Source: Mycolicibacterium sp. YH-1 (GTDB lineage: Bacteria; Actinomycetota; Actinomycetes; Mycobacteriales; Mycobacteriaceae). Taken from it: a stretch of DNA of 64,000 nt. Shown here one piece after another: positions 43,124 through 52,946 of this stretch. The notes beneath the pieces are model-generated. The model was not told where the DNA came from. It ran no database searches and saw nothing but the letters and a program-made list of their open reading frames with translations. Within the stretch, counting starts at the first letter, position 1, and each line of letters starts with the position of its first letter. The stretch is taken from NCBI RefSeq assembly GCF_022557175.1, contig NZ_CP092915.1, positions 2,604,001-2,668,000 of the forward strand, read 5' to 3'. The position numbers were made by a program, and so were the translations under genes.

Positions 43124-44779
43124 ATGCGTGCACCAAACTGGGATCTTCGTAACCGGGGTGTCGCCATTCTGGCGTCGGGCGTCGTCGTCGCGATGACGGC
43201 GCTCAACGTCGGCCTCGCGCCCGCGTCCGCCGATCCAGACGACGGCCACCGCGCGCCGACGACGACGGTCGCCGTGCCCGAGCCGGAGGCCGCGGCACCG
43301 GAGACGCAGGAGAAGCCGGCCAAGCAGGAGAAGCCGAGCGCCGTCGAAGAGGCGCCACCGGCATCGCCCACAGCCACTGCGCCAGCGGTCACTGCGCCGA
43401 CGACCCCGCCTGACGTGGAGCAGACCCCGCAGACGCAAACCCCACAGACGCAGACTCCGCAGACCCAGGTGACGCCCGAGACGCAGGTCGAGGCCGAACC
43501 GGAGACGCAGGCACCCAAGCCCGCGCCGCCGACACAGACGCAGGCACCCAAGCCCGCGCCCGAGACGCAGGCGTCGAAGTCGCCGACCACGACAGCGACG
43601 AGCGTCGTGCCGTCGGCCACGCCCTCGGCGACGTCCGACCCTGAGACGGCCACGTCCGCCTCGGAGACGTCCACGCCCCCGGCTGACCGCGTGACACCGG
43701 CCTCGGAGCCCAGCGAGGCACCCGCCGCTCCGACGTCTCCGACAACGCCGACCTCTCCGACAACGCCCACGACGCCGACGTCGAGCACCGAGCCGGAGGC
43801 CGCGGACGCATCGAGCCCGGAGCAGTCGACCTCTTCGAGCGTGTCGCGGGCGGCCCGCGAGATCGAGGCCGTGGCACCGGAGACGGTGGAGGCGCCCGCA
43901 CAGGACGTCGAGATCGCCAAGGCCGCGAAGGTCGTCGAACAGTCTGAGCCGGCGCCCGCCGAGGTCGCCGATGTCGCGGCCATCGCCAGGATCATCGACG
44001 TGCCCACGCTTGACCGCCAACGGCGCGACAACGACCTGCGTGCCAACGACAGGGTTCGCCTGGCGGGGGCGTGGGACCGCAATGTGCGGCAGTGGAGCCC
44101 GGACTGGGTGCAGTACGACGACTACTACCGGCCGGTGTTCGCCAACCCGTATCGCGATCCGGTGCAGATCATCTACGTGTATCAGAATGCGCAGCGCATC
44201 CTGAGGATTCCGCCGCTGTCGCGCATCGTGTTGGAGGTCGCCCAGTACGCGGCGTACAGCTTCACCGCCGTGGTGATGAACGCCGTCAACACCGCGGTCA
44301 ACGTGGCGGTCGGCAGCTTCTTCGGGGGTGGCTTCTTCCCCGGAATCGGTCTGCCCCCGCCGCCCCCGCCGCCTCCGCTGCTGCGCTATGACAACGTGCC
44401 GGTCTTCGTCAACTACTCGCAGCAGCGGTACGAGCCGTTCCGTGTGCAGCGCATCATCGACGTGGGCCCCGACACCCGGTACGGCGAGCACAAGGTGCTG
44501 CTCGACGGCGTCACTCCGGCGTGGGGTCAGTGGAACAAGACACCAAGCGGCGAGCGTCAGTTCGAGGTGCACCGGACACAGCAGTTCCCGGGTCTCGACG
44601 AACCTCGCGAAGCGCCGCTGCCGGGTGACTACCAGCTGCGGCTGGCCTCCGACGACTCGGCGTCGAGCGGATTCACCGGCCGCGACGTGTATCTGATGGC
44701 AGCGGCTGTGCTGTGCGCCCTGCTCAGCGCTGGCGCGGTGATGCTCAGCGTGGCCATCGGGCGGCGCCGCAACACCTGA
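43124..44779 (+). CDS. Large Pro/Thr/Gln-rich surface protein with C-terminal membrane anchor
   Basis: This is a 551-aa protein. The signal peptide ends near APASADPDD. Residues about 45-270 are low complexity with repeats: QTPQTQ units, APKPAP-TQTQ units and TSPTTP units. A folded region of about 200 residues follows (VQYDDYYRPVFANPYRDPVQ, IVLEVAQYAAYSFTAVVMNA and a PPPPPPPP run). A final helix DVYLMAAAVLCALLSAGAVM ends in GRRRNT, like a stop-transfer anchor. I recognise no named family. It is probably a wall-spanning protein exposed outside the membrane. Confidence 0.72.
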   Translation: MRAPNWDLRNRGVAILASGVVVAMTALNVGLAPASADPDDGHRAPTTTVAVPEPEAAAPETQEKPAKQEKPSAVEEAPPASPTATAPAVTAPTTPPDVEQTPQTQTPQTQTPQTQVTPETQVEAEPETQAPKPAPPTQTQAPKPAPETQASKSPTTTATSVVPSATPSATSDPETATSASETSTPPADRVTPASEPSEAPAAPTSPTTPTSPTTPTTPTSSTEPEAADASSPEQSTSSSVSRAAREIEAVAPETVEAPAQDVEIAKAAKVVEQSEPAPAEVADVAAIARIIDVPTLDRQRRDNDLRANDRVRLAGAWDRNVRQWSPDWVQYDDYYRPVFANPYRDPVQIIYVYQNAQRILRIPPLSRIVLEVAQYAAYSFTAVVMNAVNTAVNVAVGSFFGGGFFPGIGLPPPPPPPPLLRYDNVPVFVNYSQQRYEPFRVQRIIDVGPDTRYGEHKVLLDGVTPAWGQWNKTPSGERQFEVHRTQQFPGLDEPREAPLPGDYQLRLASDDSASSGFTGRDVYLMAAAVLCALLSAGAVMLSVAIGRRRNT

Positions 44780-44787
44780 TCCAGCAG

Positions 44788-44840
44788 GCGATTTCGGCGC
44801 GCTAAGGAGCGCGCAGCGCTCCAAACCGCGCCGAAATCGC
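44788..44840. repeat. Nested palindrome, REP-like
   Basis: GCGATTTCGGCGCG (44788-44801) pairs exactly with CGCGCCGAAATCGC (44827-44840). Inside, GGAGCG (44806-44811) pairs with CGCTCC (44817-44822). The compact two-level structure in an intergenic gap resembles dispersed REP-type elements, and could also assist termination after the surface-protein gene. No second copy was noticed in this window. Confidence 0.55.
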
Positions 44841-44860
44841 ACTGGGAGACGATCGAAACG

Positions 44861-44896
44861 CAAGAGCCCGGATGCCAGTCGGCATCCGGGCTCTTG
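44861..44896. terminator. Bidirectional hairpin terminator
   Basis: CAAGAGCCCGGATGCC (44861-44876) and its exact complement (44881-44896) form a 16-bp stem with loop AGTC. It stands between the convergent surface-protein gene and the DUF5078 gene, 16 nt from the stop of the latter. Confidence 0.8.
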
Positions 44897-44912
44897 TGCG
44901 TCTCGGGGTGTA

Positions 44913-45383
44913 CTACCGGGCTACGGGCCAGCCCCAGACGGACATGTCGCCGCGAGGGTATTCCATGCACACGTCGGTGGCCTTGGCCACCACACCCTTG
45001 TTGTTGAAGAAGATCTTCGCCCAGTTGCCCCATCGGGTGGCCACCTGCTCGTAGTACACGTTGGTGGCGGTGTTCTCGGAGTACTGGCGACGACCGGCGG
45101 CGTCGAGCGAGTAGAACCAGTGGATGCGGTCGACAGCCATCTGCTGGATCTCCGGCGGCCGGTTGTTCTTGTCGATGATGTAGCGCTCGAAGTAGATCGG
45201 GCTGGTGTCACGCGCGGCGGCTAGGAACTGCTCGGCGTCACACTGGGTTTCGATCTGACGCTTCGGGATCGGGTAGTCGTCGGTCGAGTCAGCGGTGGCC
45301 GTCCCGGCGAACGTCGTCGCGGCGATGGCACAGGCGGCAGCGGCGAGGCCACTCCGAAGCGAGAGACTGCGCATGCTTTTCAT
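44913..45383 (-). CDS. Secreted DUF5078-type protein linked to MmpL
   Basis: ATG 45383 (MKSMRSLSLRSG) is set by AAGGAG 4 nt upstream; the longer form from 45401 overlaps the mmpL stop but has no such site. The 156-aa product has a signal peptide ending ATTFAGTATA. The mature part includes DDYPIPKRQIETQCDAEQFL, RPPEIQQMAVDRIHWFYSLD and NTATNVYYEQVATRWGNWAK, which I associate with DUF5078, a mycobacterial family. Two cysteines may pair. It is the third gene of the mmpS-mmpL operon and may assist export in the periplasm. Confidence 0.78.
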   Translation of the reverse strand: MKSMRSLSLRSGLAAAACAIAATTFAGTATADSTDDYPIPKRQIETQCDAEQFLAAARDTSPIYFERYIIDKNNRPPEIQQMAVDRIHWFYSLDAAGRRQYSENTATNVYYEQVATRWGNWAKIFFNNKGVVAKATDVCMEYPRGDMSVWGWPVAR

Positions 45384-45397
45384 AATGCTCCTTGTCG

Positions 45398-48307
45398 TCA
45401 TGCGGTCGGAACCGATTCGGGATTCTTGTTGGCGGAGGGTGGGGGAGTCGGCCACGGTGCGGGAAGTGGTCGGGTGCGCACGTTCTGCGGCCACCAGAAC
45501 CACCGACCGAGGATCGCCGCGATGGACGGCATCATCAACGACCGGACGATGAGCGTGTCGAACAGCAGGCCCAGGCCAATTGTCGTACCGACCTGACCGA
45601 TCACTGTGAGTTCGCTTACGGCCATTGACATCATCGTGAAGGCGAACACCAGACCTGCCGAGGTCACCACCGATCCCGTACCGCCCATGGAGCGGATGAT
45701 GCCCGTGTTCAAGCCGGCGTGTATCTCCTCCTTGAAGCGCGCTACCAACAACAGGTTGTAGTCGGCGCCCACCGCAAGCAGGATGATCACGGCCATCGCC
45801 ATCACCATCCAGTGCAACTCGATGCCCAGCAGGTGCTGCCAGATGAGCACCGACAGGCCAAACGACGCACCGAGGGACAGCACCACGGTGCCGACGATGA
45901 CCGCCGACGCCACGACGCTGCGCGTGATGAGCAGCATGATGATGAAGATCAGCGCCAATGCGGAGATGCCGGCGATGATGAGGTCGTAGTTATTGCCGTC
46001 CGACATGTCCTTGAACACTGCCGCGGTACCGCCGAGATACACCTTGGAGCCCTCAAGTGGGGTGCCCTTGATGGCCTCCTTGGCGGCCATCTTGATGCTG
46101 TCGATCCTCGCGATTCCCTCGGGGGACATGGGGTCACCCTCGTGGACGATCATGAACCGCACCGACTTGCCGTCGGGTGAGATGAAGTTCTTCATACCGC
46201 GCTTGAAGTCCTCGTTGTCGAAGATCTCCGGTGGCAGATAGAACGAGTCGTCGTTCATCGACGCGTCGAACGCCTCGCCCATGGCGGTGGAGTTCTCCTG
46301 GCCCTCGGCCATCTGATCCTGCATGCCCTTCTGGGTGGCATACATCGTCAGCATCATGGTCTTCATGGTCTTCATGGTCGAGATCATCTCGGGCATCAAC
46401 GCGACCATCTGCGGCATCAGCGTGTCGAGCCGTTCCATGAGCGGCAACAGCTCTTGGATGTCGTCGGTCATGGTGTTGATGCCGTCAAGGGTGTCGAAAA
46501 CCGATCGGACGGCCCAGCAGACCGGGATGTCGTAGCAGTGCGGTTCCCAGTAGAAGTAGCTGCGCATCGGACGGAAGAAGTCGTCGAAATTGGAGATGTT
46601 GTCTCGCAATTCGGCGATATCGATCGTCATGTCCTTCATCTTGCCGACCATCTGATGCGTGGTATCCGCCATCTGCGCGGTCAGGCTCGACATCTTTTCC
46701 ATCGTGTTGACGGTTTTTTCCATCTCGTTCGCCTGAACGAGCATGTCCGCCATGCGGTCCTGCAGATACTTCTGGTTCATCGTCTGCGTCGTGCCCTGCA
46801 TGCTGATCAGGAACGGGATCGAGCTGTGCTCGATCGGCTTTCCGTCGGGGCGCGTGATCGTCTGCACCCGGGCGATGCCCTCGGTCTTGAACACCGCCTT
46901 GGCGATCTTGTCGATCACCAGGAAGTCGGCGGAGTTGCGCAGATCGTGATCGCTTTCGACCATCAGCAGTTCGGGATTCATCCGAGACTGGGAGAAGTGC
47001 CGGTCGGCGGCCGCGTAACCCTCGTTCGCGGGAAGGTCTGCAGGCAGGTAATTCCGGTCGTTGTAGTTGGTGCGGTAGCCAGGCAGCGTCAACAGGCCCA
47101 CCAGCGCCAGCGCAACCGTTCCGATCAGAATCGGGCCGGGCCAGCGGACCACGGCGGCGCCGATCTTGCGCCAACCACGGGTCCGTAATGCGCGCTTGGG
47201 CTCGAGCAGCCCGAACCGGGTGGCGATGGTGACGATGGCCGACCCGAGCGAGAGCGCGGTCATCACGCAGACCACCATGCCGATGGCGAGCGGAACGCCG
47301 AGGGTCTGGAAGTACGGCAGCCGGGTGAATGACAGGCAGAACGTCGCGCCGGCAATGGTCATGCCGGAGCCCAGCACGACGTGGGCGGTGCCACCGAACA
47401 TGGTGTAGAACGCTTGTTCTCGGTCCTCGCCGACACTTCGAGCCTCCTGATATCGACCGATCAGGAAGATGGCGTAGTCAGTGGCCGCGGCTATCGCGAG
47501 CGTGACCAGGAGGTTGGTCGCGAAGGTCGAGAGGCCGATGATCTCGTGGTAGCCCAGGAATGCGACGACGCCGCGCGATGCCGCCAGCGAGAGCACCACC
47601 ATGACGAGCGTCAGCAGCACGGTGACGATCGACCTGTAGACCAGCAGCAGCATCACGATGATGACCGTGAACGTGGCCAGCTCGATCATGGCCATGCTTC
47701 GGTCGCTGGCGATGTGCTGATCGGCGGCCAGTGCGGCGGGTCCGGTCACGTAGGCCTTCACGCCAGTTGGCGCCGGAACGCTGTCGACGATGCTCTGGAC
47801 GGCCTCGATCGACTCGTTGGCCAGCGTCTCGCCCTGGTTGCCCGCGGTCTTGACCTGTACGTAGGCGGCCTTGCCGTCGGAGCTCTGCGATCCCGTGGCG
47901 GTGAGCGGATCGCTCCAGAAGTCCTGTATGGACTGAACGTGCGTCGTGTCCTCGCGCAGCTTCTTGATGAGTTCGTCGTAGTAGGCGTGCGCTTCGTCGC
48001 CCAGGGGTTCCTGGCCCTCCAGGACGATCATCGCCGAGCTGTCGGATTCGCCTTCGTGGAAGTTCTGGCCGACGCGCTTCATCGCGATCATCGACGGAGC
48101 GTCATCGGGATTCATCGACACCGCACGCATCTGCCCCACGGTCTCCAGCTGCGGGACCGAGACGTTGAGGAATGCGATGAGGACGATCCAGCCGAGCACG
48201 ATCGGCCACGCGAAGGTGCGGATTATCCGTGGGACGAATGGACGTTCAGTGTGTGCGGTCTGCGTGGGAATTGCGTCGGTTGGCGGCTCGGATGTAGGAG
48301 CACTCAT
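45398..48307 (-). CDS. MmpL-family RND lipid/siderophore transporter
   Basis: The 969-aa protein has the MmpL layout: helix 1 ([20 protein letters not shown]), a large periplasmic loop, a five-helix block with [20 protein letters not shown], a second periplasmic loop containing methionine-rich helices (residues about 500-650), and a second block with [20 protein letters not shown]. The two D-Y pairs in these blocks are the proton-relay residues of the family. Start ATG 48307 overlaps mmpS by 4 bp. With MmpS it should export a lipid or siderophore. The cargo is unknown. Confidence 0.92.
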   Translation of the reverse strand: MSAPTSEPPTDAIPTQTAHTERPFVPRIIRTFAWPIVLGWIVLIAFLNVSVPQLETVGQMRAVSMNPDDAPSMIAMKRVGQNFHEGESDSSAMIVLEGQEPLGDEAHAYYDELIKKLREDTTHVQSIQDFWSDPLTATGSQSSDGKAAYVQVKTAGNQGETLANESIEAVQSIVDSVPAPTGVKAYVTGPAALAADQHIASDRSMAMIELATFTVIIVMLLLVYRSIVTVLLTLVMVVLSLAASRGVVAFLGYHEIIGLSTFATNLLVTLAIAAATDYAIFLIGRYQEARSVGEDREQAFYTMFGGTAHVVLGSGMTIAGATFCLSFTRLPYFQTLGVPLAIGMVVCVMTALSLGSAIVTIATRFGLLEPKRALRTRGWRKIGAAVVRWPGPILIGTVALALVGLLTLPGYRTNYNDRNYLPADLPANEGYAAADRHFSQSRMNPELLMVESDHDLRNSADFLVIDKIAKAVFKTEGIARVQTITRPDGKPIEHSSIPFLISMQGTTQTMNQKYLQDRMADMLVQANEMEKTVNTMEKMSSLTAQMADTTHQMVGKMKDMTIDIAELRDNISNFDDFFRPMRSYFYWEPHCYDIPVCWAVRSVFDTLDGINTMTDDIQELLPLMERLDTLMPQMVALMPEMISTMKTMKTMMLTMYATQKGMQDQMAEGQENSTAMGEAFDASMNDDSFYLPPEIFDNEDFKRGMKNFISPDGKSVRFMIVHEGDPMSPEGIARIDSIKMAAKEAIKGTPLEGSKVYLGGTAAVFKDMSDGNNYDLIIAGISALALIFIIMLLITRSVVASAVIVGTVVLSLGASFGLSVLIWQHLLGIELHWMVMAMAVIILLAVGADYNLLLVARFKEEIHAGLNTGIIRSMGGTGSVVTSAGLVFAFTMMSMAVSELTVIGQVGTTIGLGLLFDTLIVRSLMMPSIAAILGRWFWWPQNVRTRPLPAPWPTPPPSANKNPESVPTA

Positions 48308-48735
48308 GCGGACTTCACCAGGCAATAGGTCTGGGCGTTCAGGCCGGTGGAGGTCCGCTCGGCCTTCAGGACGTCGTCGACGATGACACGGCACGTGATC
48401 GAACTGCCGTCACCCTGCGCCACGATATTGGGCTGGGCCGCGGGCGCCGTCGTGCTCAACGTCAAAGTCCACGGCAGCATGACGCCATCGAGGCGTTGCG
48501 GCTTGGCATCGAGGTCGAGGTAGTTGATGTCGGCGTAGGCGCCGGGTTCCCCGGTGATCTCGTAGGTGACGATCTTGGGCTCGAACGGTTCGGGATCGTC
48601 GGCGAACTGCACGGGCGTAACGATGATGCCCTCCGCGCCGAAGAAAGTCCGCATGCGGGACACCGTGAAACCGGCGATCACCACGACCACCACGATGAGG
48701 AGCGGTATCCACGCCCTCTTCAACAGGCCCGTCAC
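48304..48735 (-). CDS. MmpS-family membrane accessory protein
   Basis: GTG 48735 is preferred because GAGGAG lies 4 nt upstream; GTG 48768 would add eleven residues. The 143-aa protein has one N-terminal helix ([20 protein letters not shown]) and a periplasmic beta domain with [20 protein letters not shown] and [20 protein letters not shown], the standard MmpS pattern. It is the adaptor for the coupled MmpL. Confidence 0.9.
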   Translation of the reverse strand: MTGLLKRAWIPLLIVVVVVIAGFTVSRMRTFFGAEGIIVTPVQFADDPEPFEPKIVTYEITGEPGAYADINYLDLDAKPQRLDGVMLPWTLTLSTTAPAAQPNIVAQGDGSSITCRVIVDDVLKAERTSTGLNAQTYCLVKSA

Positions 48736-48797
48736 CGTACTCCTCTTCGCTCTTTGTAAATCGTTCACGCGCGTCCGACCTGCTTGTTCGCCACCGG

Positions 48798-48835
48798 TTA
48801 GCTAATGTAACTTAGAGCTTAGCTCGGTTAAGTTA
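48798..48835. promoter_or_regulatory. AT-rich operator cluster ahead of mmpS
   Basis: Three palindromes are packed here: TTAGCTAA (48798-48805); TAACTTA (48808-48814) with TAAGTTA (48829-48835); and, between those arms, GAGCT-T-AGCTC (48815-48825). The base composition stands out from the surrounding GC-rich DNA. TetR or MarR repressors of mmpS-mmpL operons bind sites like these, but no regulator gene adjoins. Confidence 0.55.
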
Positions 48836-48957
48836 ATCATGGCGACCCCCACATCACCGCGCGCCGTGTGGCGCACGCCACTCAGCGCGGTAGGCGGGAT
48901 CAAAGGGGTTGGAAGCCAAGTCAATCACGTCATGCGTGGGATAGGGTATGTCCGCAA

Positions 48958-49359
48958 ATGAGTACAAAGAAAATTCGCTGGATGCAGGCGGCGGCCTTGG
49001 CGACTCTTGGCGCGGCGTCGATCGGCCTTGCGGGGCCGGCGAACGCGGACGTCGACACCGATTTCGCGAACGAGCTCCATATCTACGGCATCTACGGCCA
49101 GCGTGACTACAACGCCTGGATCGGCAAGATCACCTGCAAGCGGCTGCGTACCGGCCTCGACGCCAATGCCGGCGAGGCCGCTGTATTCCTGAAGAAGAAT
49201 CTGCACAAGGACAGCACCGAGCAGCAGGTCTATCAGTTCCTCAATGCGGCGATCAATTTCTACTGCATCGACCAGCGGCCGGTCGTGGACAGCATCGCGG
49301 GCGTTCCCTCCGCGGCGCCGCTACCTGCCGGTGCTCCGTTGCCTGCCGAACAGGGCTAG
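48958..49359 (+). CDS. Secreted DUF732-type protein
   Basis: The 133-aa protein (MSTKKIRWMQ) has a signal peptide ending GPANA at residue 30. The mature part reads DTDFANELHIYGIYGQRDYN, CKRLRTGLDANAGEAAVFLK and QFLNAAINFYCIDQ. The two cysteines and helix spacing fit DUF732, small disulfide-bonded exported proteins abundant in mycobacteria. A proline/alanine tail follows. The function is unknown. It diverges from mmpS with a 222-bp gap. Confidence 0.82.
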   Translation: MSTKKIRWMQAAALATLGAASIGLAGPANADVDTDFANELHIYGIYGQRDYNAWIGKITCKRLRTGLDANAGEAAVFLKKNLHKDSTEQQVYQFLNAAINFYCIDQRPVVDSIAGVPSAAPLPAGAPLPAEQG

Positions 49360-49396
49360 GGCATACCCCCTGCGACGCTAGGCGGAGTTTGCGGCC

Positions 49397-50332
49397 ATGA
49401 CGGGCCTCGACATCGGCGTGTATGTCCCGCAGATGGCATTCTCCTACGCCGACATCCTGCACCGCGCGAAGCGCTGCGAGGACCTCGGGATCGGTTCGCT
49501 GTGGCTGTACGACCACATGTACGGGCCGGGCGTGCCCGGCGCTCCGTCGCTGGAGGCATGGACCCTCGCGACGGCGCTGCTGGCGCACACCGAACGGCTT
49601 CGGGTTGGGCACATGGTGCTGTGCAATCAGTTCCGTCACCCGGCCGTGCTGGCCAAGATGGCCACGACGCTCGACCAGATCTCGGGCGGGCGGCTGGCAC
49701 TCGGTCTCGGCAGTGGCTCCATCTCCGAGGAGCACGACCGGATGGGGCTGCCGTGGGGCACGTTCGGTGAGCGATCAGAGCGTCTCGGCGAGACGCTGGA
49801 GATCCTGACCCAGGCATTCACCAATGAGGTGGTCGACTTCGCGGGCACGCACTACACCGTGAAGGACATGCCGATCGTGCCCGGCTCCGTGCAGCGCCCG
49901 CGGCCGCCGATCGTCGTCGGCGGTGTCGGGGAGCGCTACACCCTGCCCCTGGTCGCGCGCTACGCCGACGTGTGGAATGTGCCCACCTACGCGCTCGGCG
50001 ACCTGGTACACAAGGTCGACGTGCTGCGCTCGCTGTGTGCCGACATCGGGCGCGACCCGGATGAGATCGTGCTGTCGGTGGAGGCCGTCATGGCACTGGC
50101 GCCCGACGATGCCTCGCTGCCCAGGGTTCGCGAACTCGCCGAGAAGCGGTTCGGTGCGCCGATGTTCGGCCTGCGGGAGGGCGGCCTTGTCGGCACGGCA
50201 CCGCAGATCGTCGACCGGATCAAACAGTACGAGGCACTGGGCTTCGGTCAGATCGTGCTCTTCACCCATGATCGCGCATCGGATGAGACGCTCGATCTGC
50301 TGGCGTCAAAGGTGATCAGCGCACTTCAGTAG
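49397..50332 (+). CDS. LLM-class F420-dependent oxidoreductase
   Basis: The 311-aa luciferase-like TIM barrel includes KRCEDLGIGSLWLYDHMYGP, GHMVLCNQFRHPAVLAKMAT, GGRLALGLGSGSISEEHDRM and RPRPPIVVGGVGERYTLPLV. These are typical of F420-using LLM proteins, although FMN use cannot be excluded by eye. ATG 49397 fits the family start. It overlaps the 3' end of glgP by 7 bp (tail to tail). The substrate is unknown. Confidence 0.87.
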   Translation: MTGLDIGVYVPQMAFSYADILHRAKRCEDLGIGSLWLYDHMYGPGVPGAPSLEAWTLATALLAHTERLRVGHMVLCNQFRHPAVLAKMATTLDQISGGRLALGLGSGSISEEHDRMGLPWGTFGERSERLGETLEILTQAFTNEVVDFAGTHYTVKDMPIVPGSVQRPRPPIVVGGVGERYTLPLVARYADVWNVPTYALGDLVHKVDVLRSLCADIGRDPDEIVLSVEAVMALAPDDASLPRVRELAEKRFGAPMFGLREGGLVGTAPQIVDRIKQYEALGFGQIVLFTHDRASDETLDLLASKVISALQ

Positions 50333-52830
50333 TCAACCTCGATCGTCACGGGGCCGACGTTCCAGATGTCATCGCAGTATTCGGCGATGGCACGGTCCGA
50401 CGAGAACTTGCCGCTGCGTGCAGTATTCAAGATCGACATGCGTGACCAGGCATCTCGGTCCTGCCACGCCGCCGCCACCCGGTCCTGGCACTCCACGTAC
50501 GACGCGTAGTCGGCCATCACCAGGAACGGATCGTCGTGGACGAGGTTGTCGACCAACGGCCGGAACACCTCGGTGTCGCCGTGGGAGAACTGCCCCGATG
50601 AGATCAGTCCCAGAACCGCTGTCAGCTCGTCGTTTCCGTCGATGTATTCCGACGGGCGGTATCCGTCGCGTTTGACCTGTGCCACCTCGGACTCGGTCAA
50701 CCCGAACAGGAAGAAGTTCTCGGGCCCTGCCTCTTCGCGTATCTCGACGTTGGCGCCGTCCAACGTGCCGATGGTCAGCGCACCGTTGAGCATGAACTTC
50801 ATGTTTCCGGTACCCGAGGCCTCCTTGCCCGCGGTCGAGATCTGCTCCGACAGATTCGCGGCGGGATAGATGAGGTGGGCGTTCTGCACGTTGAAGTTCG
50901 GCACGAACGCGACCCGCATGAAGCGGCTGACCTCCGGGTCGTGGTTGACGGTCTCGCCTACGGCGTTGATGAGCTTGATGATGCGCTTGGCCATGAAGTA
51001 GCCCGGCGCGGCCTTACCGCCGAACACGTAGGCGCGCGGCGCGATCTCGAGCCCGGGGTTCGACTTGAGCCGGAGATACTGCCGGATGATGTGCAGCACG
51101 GACAGGTGCTGGCGCTTGTACTCGTGGATCCGCTTGACCTGAATGTCGAACATCCAGGTCGGGTCCAGCTCCACCCCGGTGGCCGAGTGGAGGAAATCGG
51201 ACAGCCGAGCCTTGTTGGCGCGCTTCACGTCCCGCCACTTCTGGCGGAACTCGGAATCCTCCACGTAGGCCTCCAGACCGCGGAGCCGGTCCAGGTGCGT
51301 CAGCCAGCCGTCGCCGATCGTGCTGTCGAGCAGATCGCGAAGGCCCGGGTTGGACAGGGCCAGGAAGCGGCGCGGCGTGACACCGTTGGTCTTGTTCGAG
51401 AAGCGTTCTGGCCACAGCTCGTAGAAGTCCTTGAGCACACTGGCCTTCAACAGGTCCGAGTGCAGCGCCGCGACCCCGTTGATGGCATGGCTGCCGACCG
51501 TCGCGAGATGCGCCATGCGCACCGTCTGGCCGCCATCCTCGCCGATCAGCGACATGCGTCGCACACGCTCGACGTCGCCGGGGAAGTGCGCCCGCACCTC
51601 GTCCAGGAAGCGGGAGTTGATCTCGTAGATGATCTCCAGGTGCCGCGGCAGGGACTCCCGGAACAGGGTGAGCGGCCACTTCTCCAGCGCCTCCGGCAGG
51701 AGGGTGTGATTGGTGTAGCCGAACGTGGCGACGGTGATCGCCCAGGCCTCGTCCCAGTCGACCCTGCGCTCGTCGACAAGGATCCGCATGAGTTCTGCGA
51801 CGCCGATCGACGGGTGGGTGTCGTTGAGCTGCACCGCAAACCGCTGGGGCAGGTCATGCAACGAGGCGTCGGCGAGATCGTCCATGATGTGGACGATGTG
51901 CTGAAGCGAACACGACACGAAGAAGTACTGCTGGAGCAGGCGCAGCCGCTTGCCCGCATCGGGTTCGTCATTGGGATACAGCACCTTGGTGACCGTCTCG
52001 GAGGTGACCTCCTCCTCGACTGCGCGGTAGTAGTCGCCGGTGTGGAAGGCATCCAATGCAAACGAATCGACGGCTCGGGCGCTCCACAGCGTCAGCGTGT
52101 TGCAGGTGTGCACGCCGTATCCCTGAATCGGCGTGTCGTAGGCGACGCCCTTGATGACCTGCTTCGGCAGCCAGCGCACACGGACGGCGCCCGCGTCGTC
52201 GACGTACTGCTCGGTGTGGCCACCCCAGTTGATGAGGTAGTTCACATCGGGTTTGGCTATCTCCCAGGGGTTTCCGTTCGCCAGCCAGTTGTCGGTCTTC
52301 TCGACCTGCCAGCCGTCGGCGAACTCCTGCTTGAAGATGCCGAACTCGTAGCGGATGCCGTAACCGATCGCCGGGCGTTCCAGCGTCGCCAGCGAGTCCA
52401 GGTAGCACGCCGCGAGACGTCCGAGGCCACCGTTGCCAAGCCCGGGCTCCACCTCACACGCGAGTACCTCGTCGAAGTCCTGCCCGAGCGCGCCCAGCGC
52501 CGCGCGGGCGGCCTCCTCGATCTGCAGATTCAGCAGGTTGTTGCCCAGCTGCGGTCCCATCAGGAACTCGGCCGACAGATAGCAGGTCACCTTCTTGCCG
52601 AGGTCGAGCGAGGTCTGCGTGGATGCGACCCGGTTGTCCTGCATGCGATCCCGCACGGCCAGCGCGAGCGCCCGATAGTAGTGCTCGGGTGTCAGCGCGG
52701 CCGCCGGCCGGCCGATCGAGTACCGCAGATGATCGGCGATCGCCTCCCGCAGATCCTCGGCGTCCAAACCGGTGCGGATGTGCGAGGGCTCGGCGGGAAT
52801 CCCGGTGTGAGTACCTACGACGTCGGTCAT
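50326..52830 (-). CDS. glgP: Glycogen/starch phosphorylase
   Basis: The 834-aa protein starts at ATG 52830 behind GGAGAA. It is a full-length GT35 phosphorylase: EPGLGNGGLGRLAACYLDSL, AVQLNDTHPSIGVAELMR, WERFSNKTNGVTPRRFL-type core, IQVKRIHEYKRQHLSVLHII, and the PLP lysine within EASGTGNMKFMLNGALTIGT near residue 674. It releases glucose-1-phosphate from alpha-1,4-glucan. No other glycogen genes are nearby. Length agrees with bacterial GlgP. Confidence 0.96.
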   Translation of the reverse strand: MTDVVGTHTGIPAEPSHIRTGLDAEDLREAIADHLRYSIGRPAAALTPEHYYRALALAVRDRMQDNRVASTQTSLDLGKKVTCYLSAEFLMGPQLGNNLLNLQIEEAARAALGALGQDFDEVLACEVEPGLGNGGLGRLAACYLDSLATLERPAIGYGIRYEFGIFKQEFADGWQVEKTDNWLANGNPWEIAKPDVNYLINWGGHTEQYVDDAGAVRVRWLPKQVIKGVAYDTPIQGYGVHTCNTLTLWSARAVDSFALDAFHTGDYYRAVEEEVTSETVTKVLYPNDEPDAGKRLRLLQQYFFVSCSLQHIVHIMDDLADASLHDLPQRFAVQLNDTHPSIGVAELMRILVDERRVDWDEAWAITVATFGYTNHTLLPEALEKWPLTLFRESLPRHLEIIYEINSRFLDEVRAHFPGDVERVRRMSLIGEDGGQTVRMAHLATVGSHAINGVAALHSDLLKASVLKDFYELWPERFSNKTNGVTPRRFLALSNPGLRDLLDSTIGDGWLTHLDRLRGLEAYVEDSEFRQKWRDVKRANKARLSDFLHSATGVELDPTWMFDIQVKRIHEYKRQHLSVLHIIRQYLRLKSNPGLEIAPRAYVFGGKAAPGYFMAKRIIKLINAVGETVNHDPEVSRFMRVAFVPNFNVQNAHLIYPAANLSEQISTAGKEASGTGNMKFMLNGALTIGTLDGANVEIREEAGPENFFLFGLTESEVAQVKRDGYRPSEYIDGNDELTAVLGLISSGQFSHGDTEVFRPLVDNLVHDDPFLVMADYASYVECQDRVAAAWQDRDAWSRMSILNTARSGKFSSDRAIAEYCDDIWNVGPVTIEVDY

Positions 52831-52946
52831 ATTGTTCTCCAGTCCCTCGTGGCGATCGCAGTGTGGCAGGGCTGCGTGCACACCGGACGAGTATGCGTCG
52901 ACGGCCGCGTGAATGCGCGGCGACGGGTGCTGAGCGCGGATTCGCC

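Noticed and set aside
42797-44863. 688-codon minus-strand frame across the ATPase end and the surface-protein gene
   Set aside because: Arginine/glycine-rich low-complexity product that crosses two better-supported + strand genes and the REP-like palindrome.
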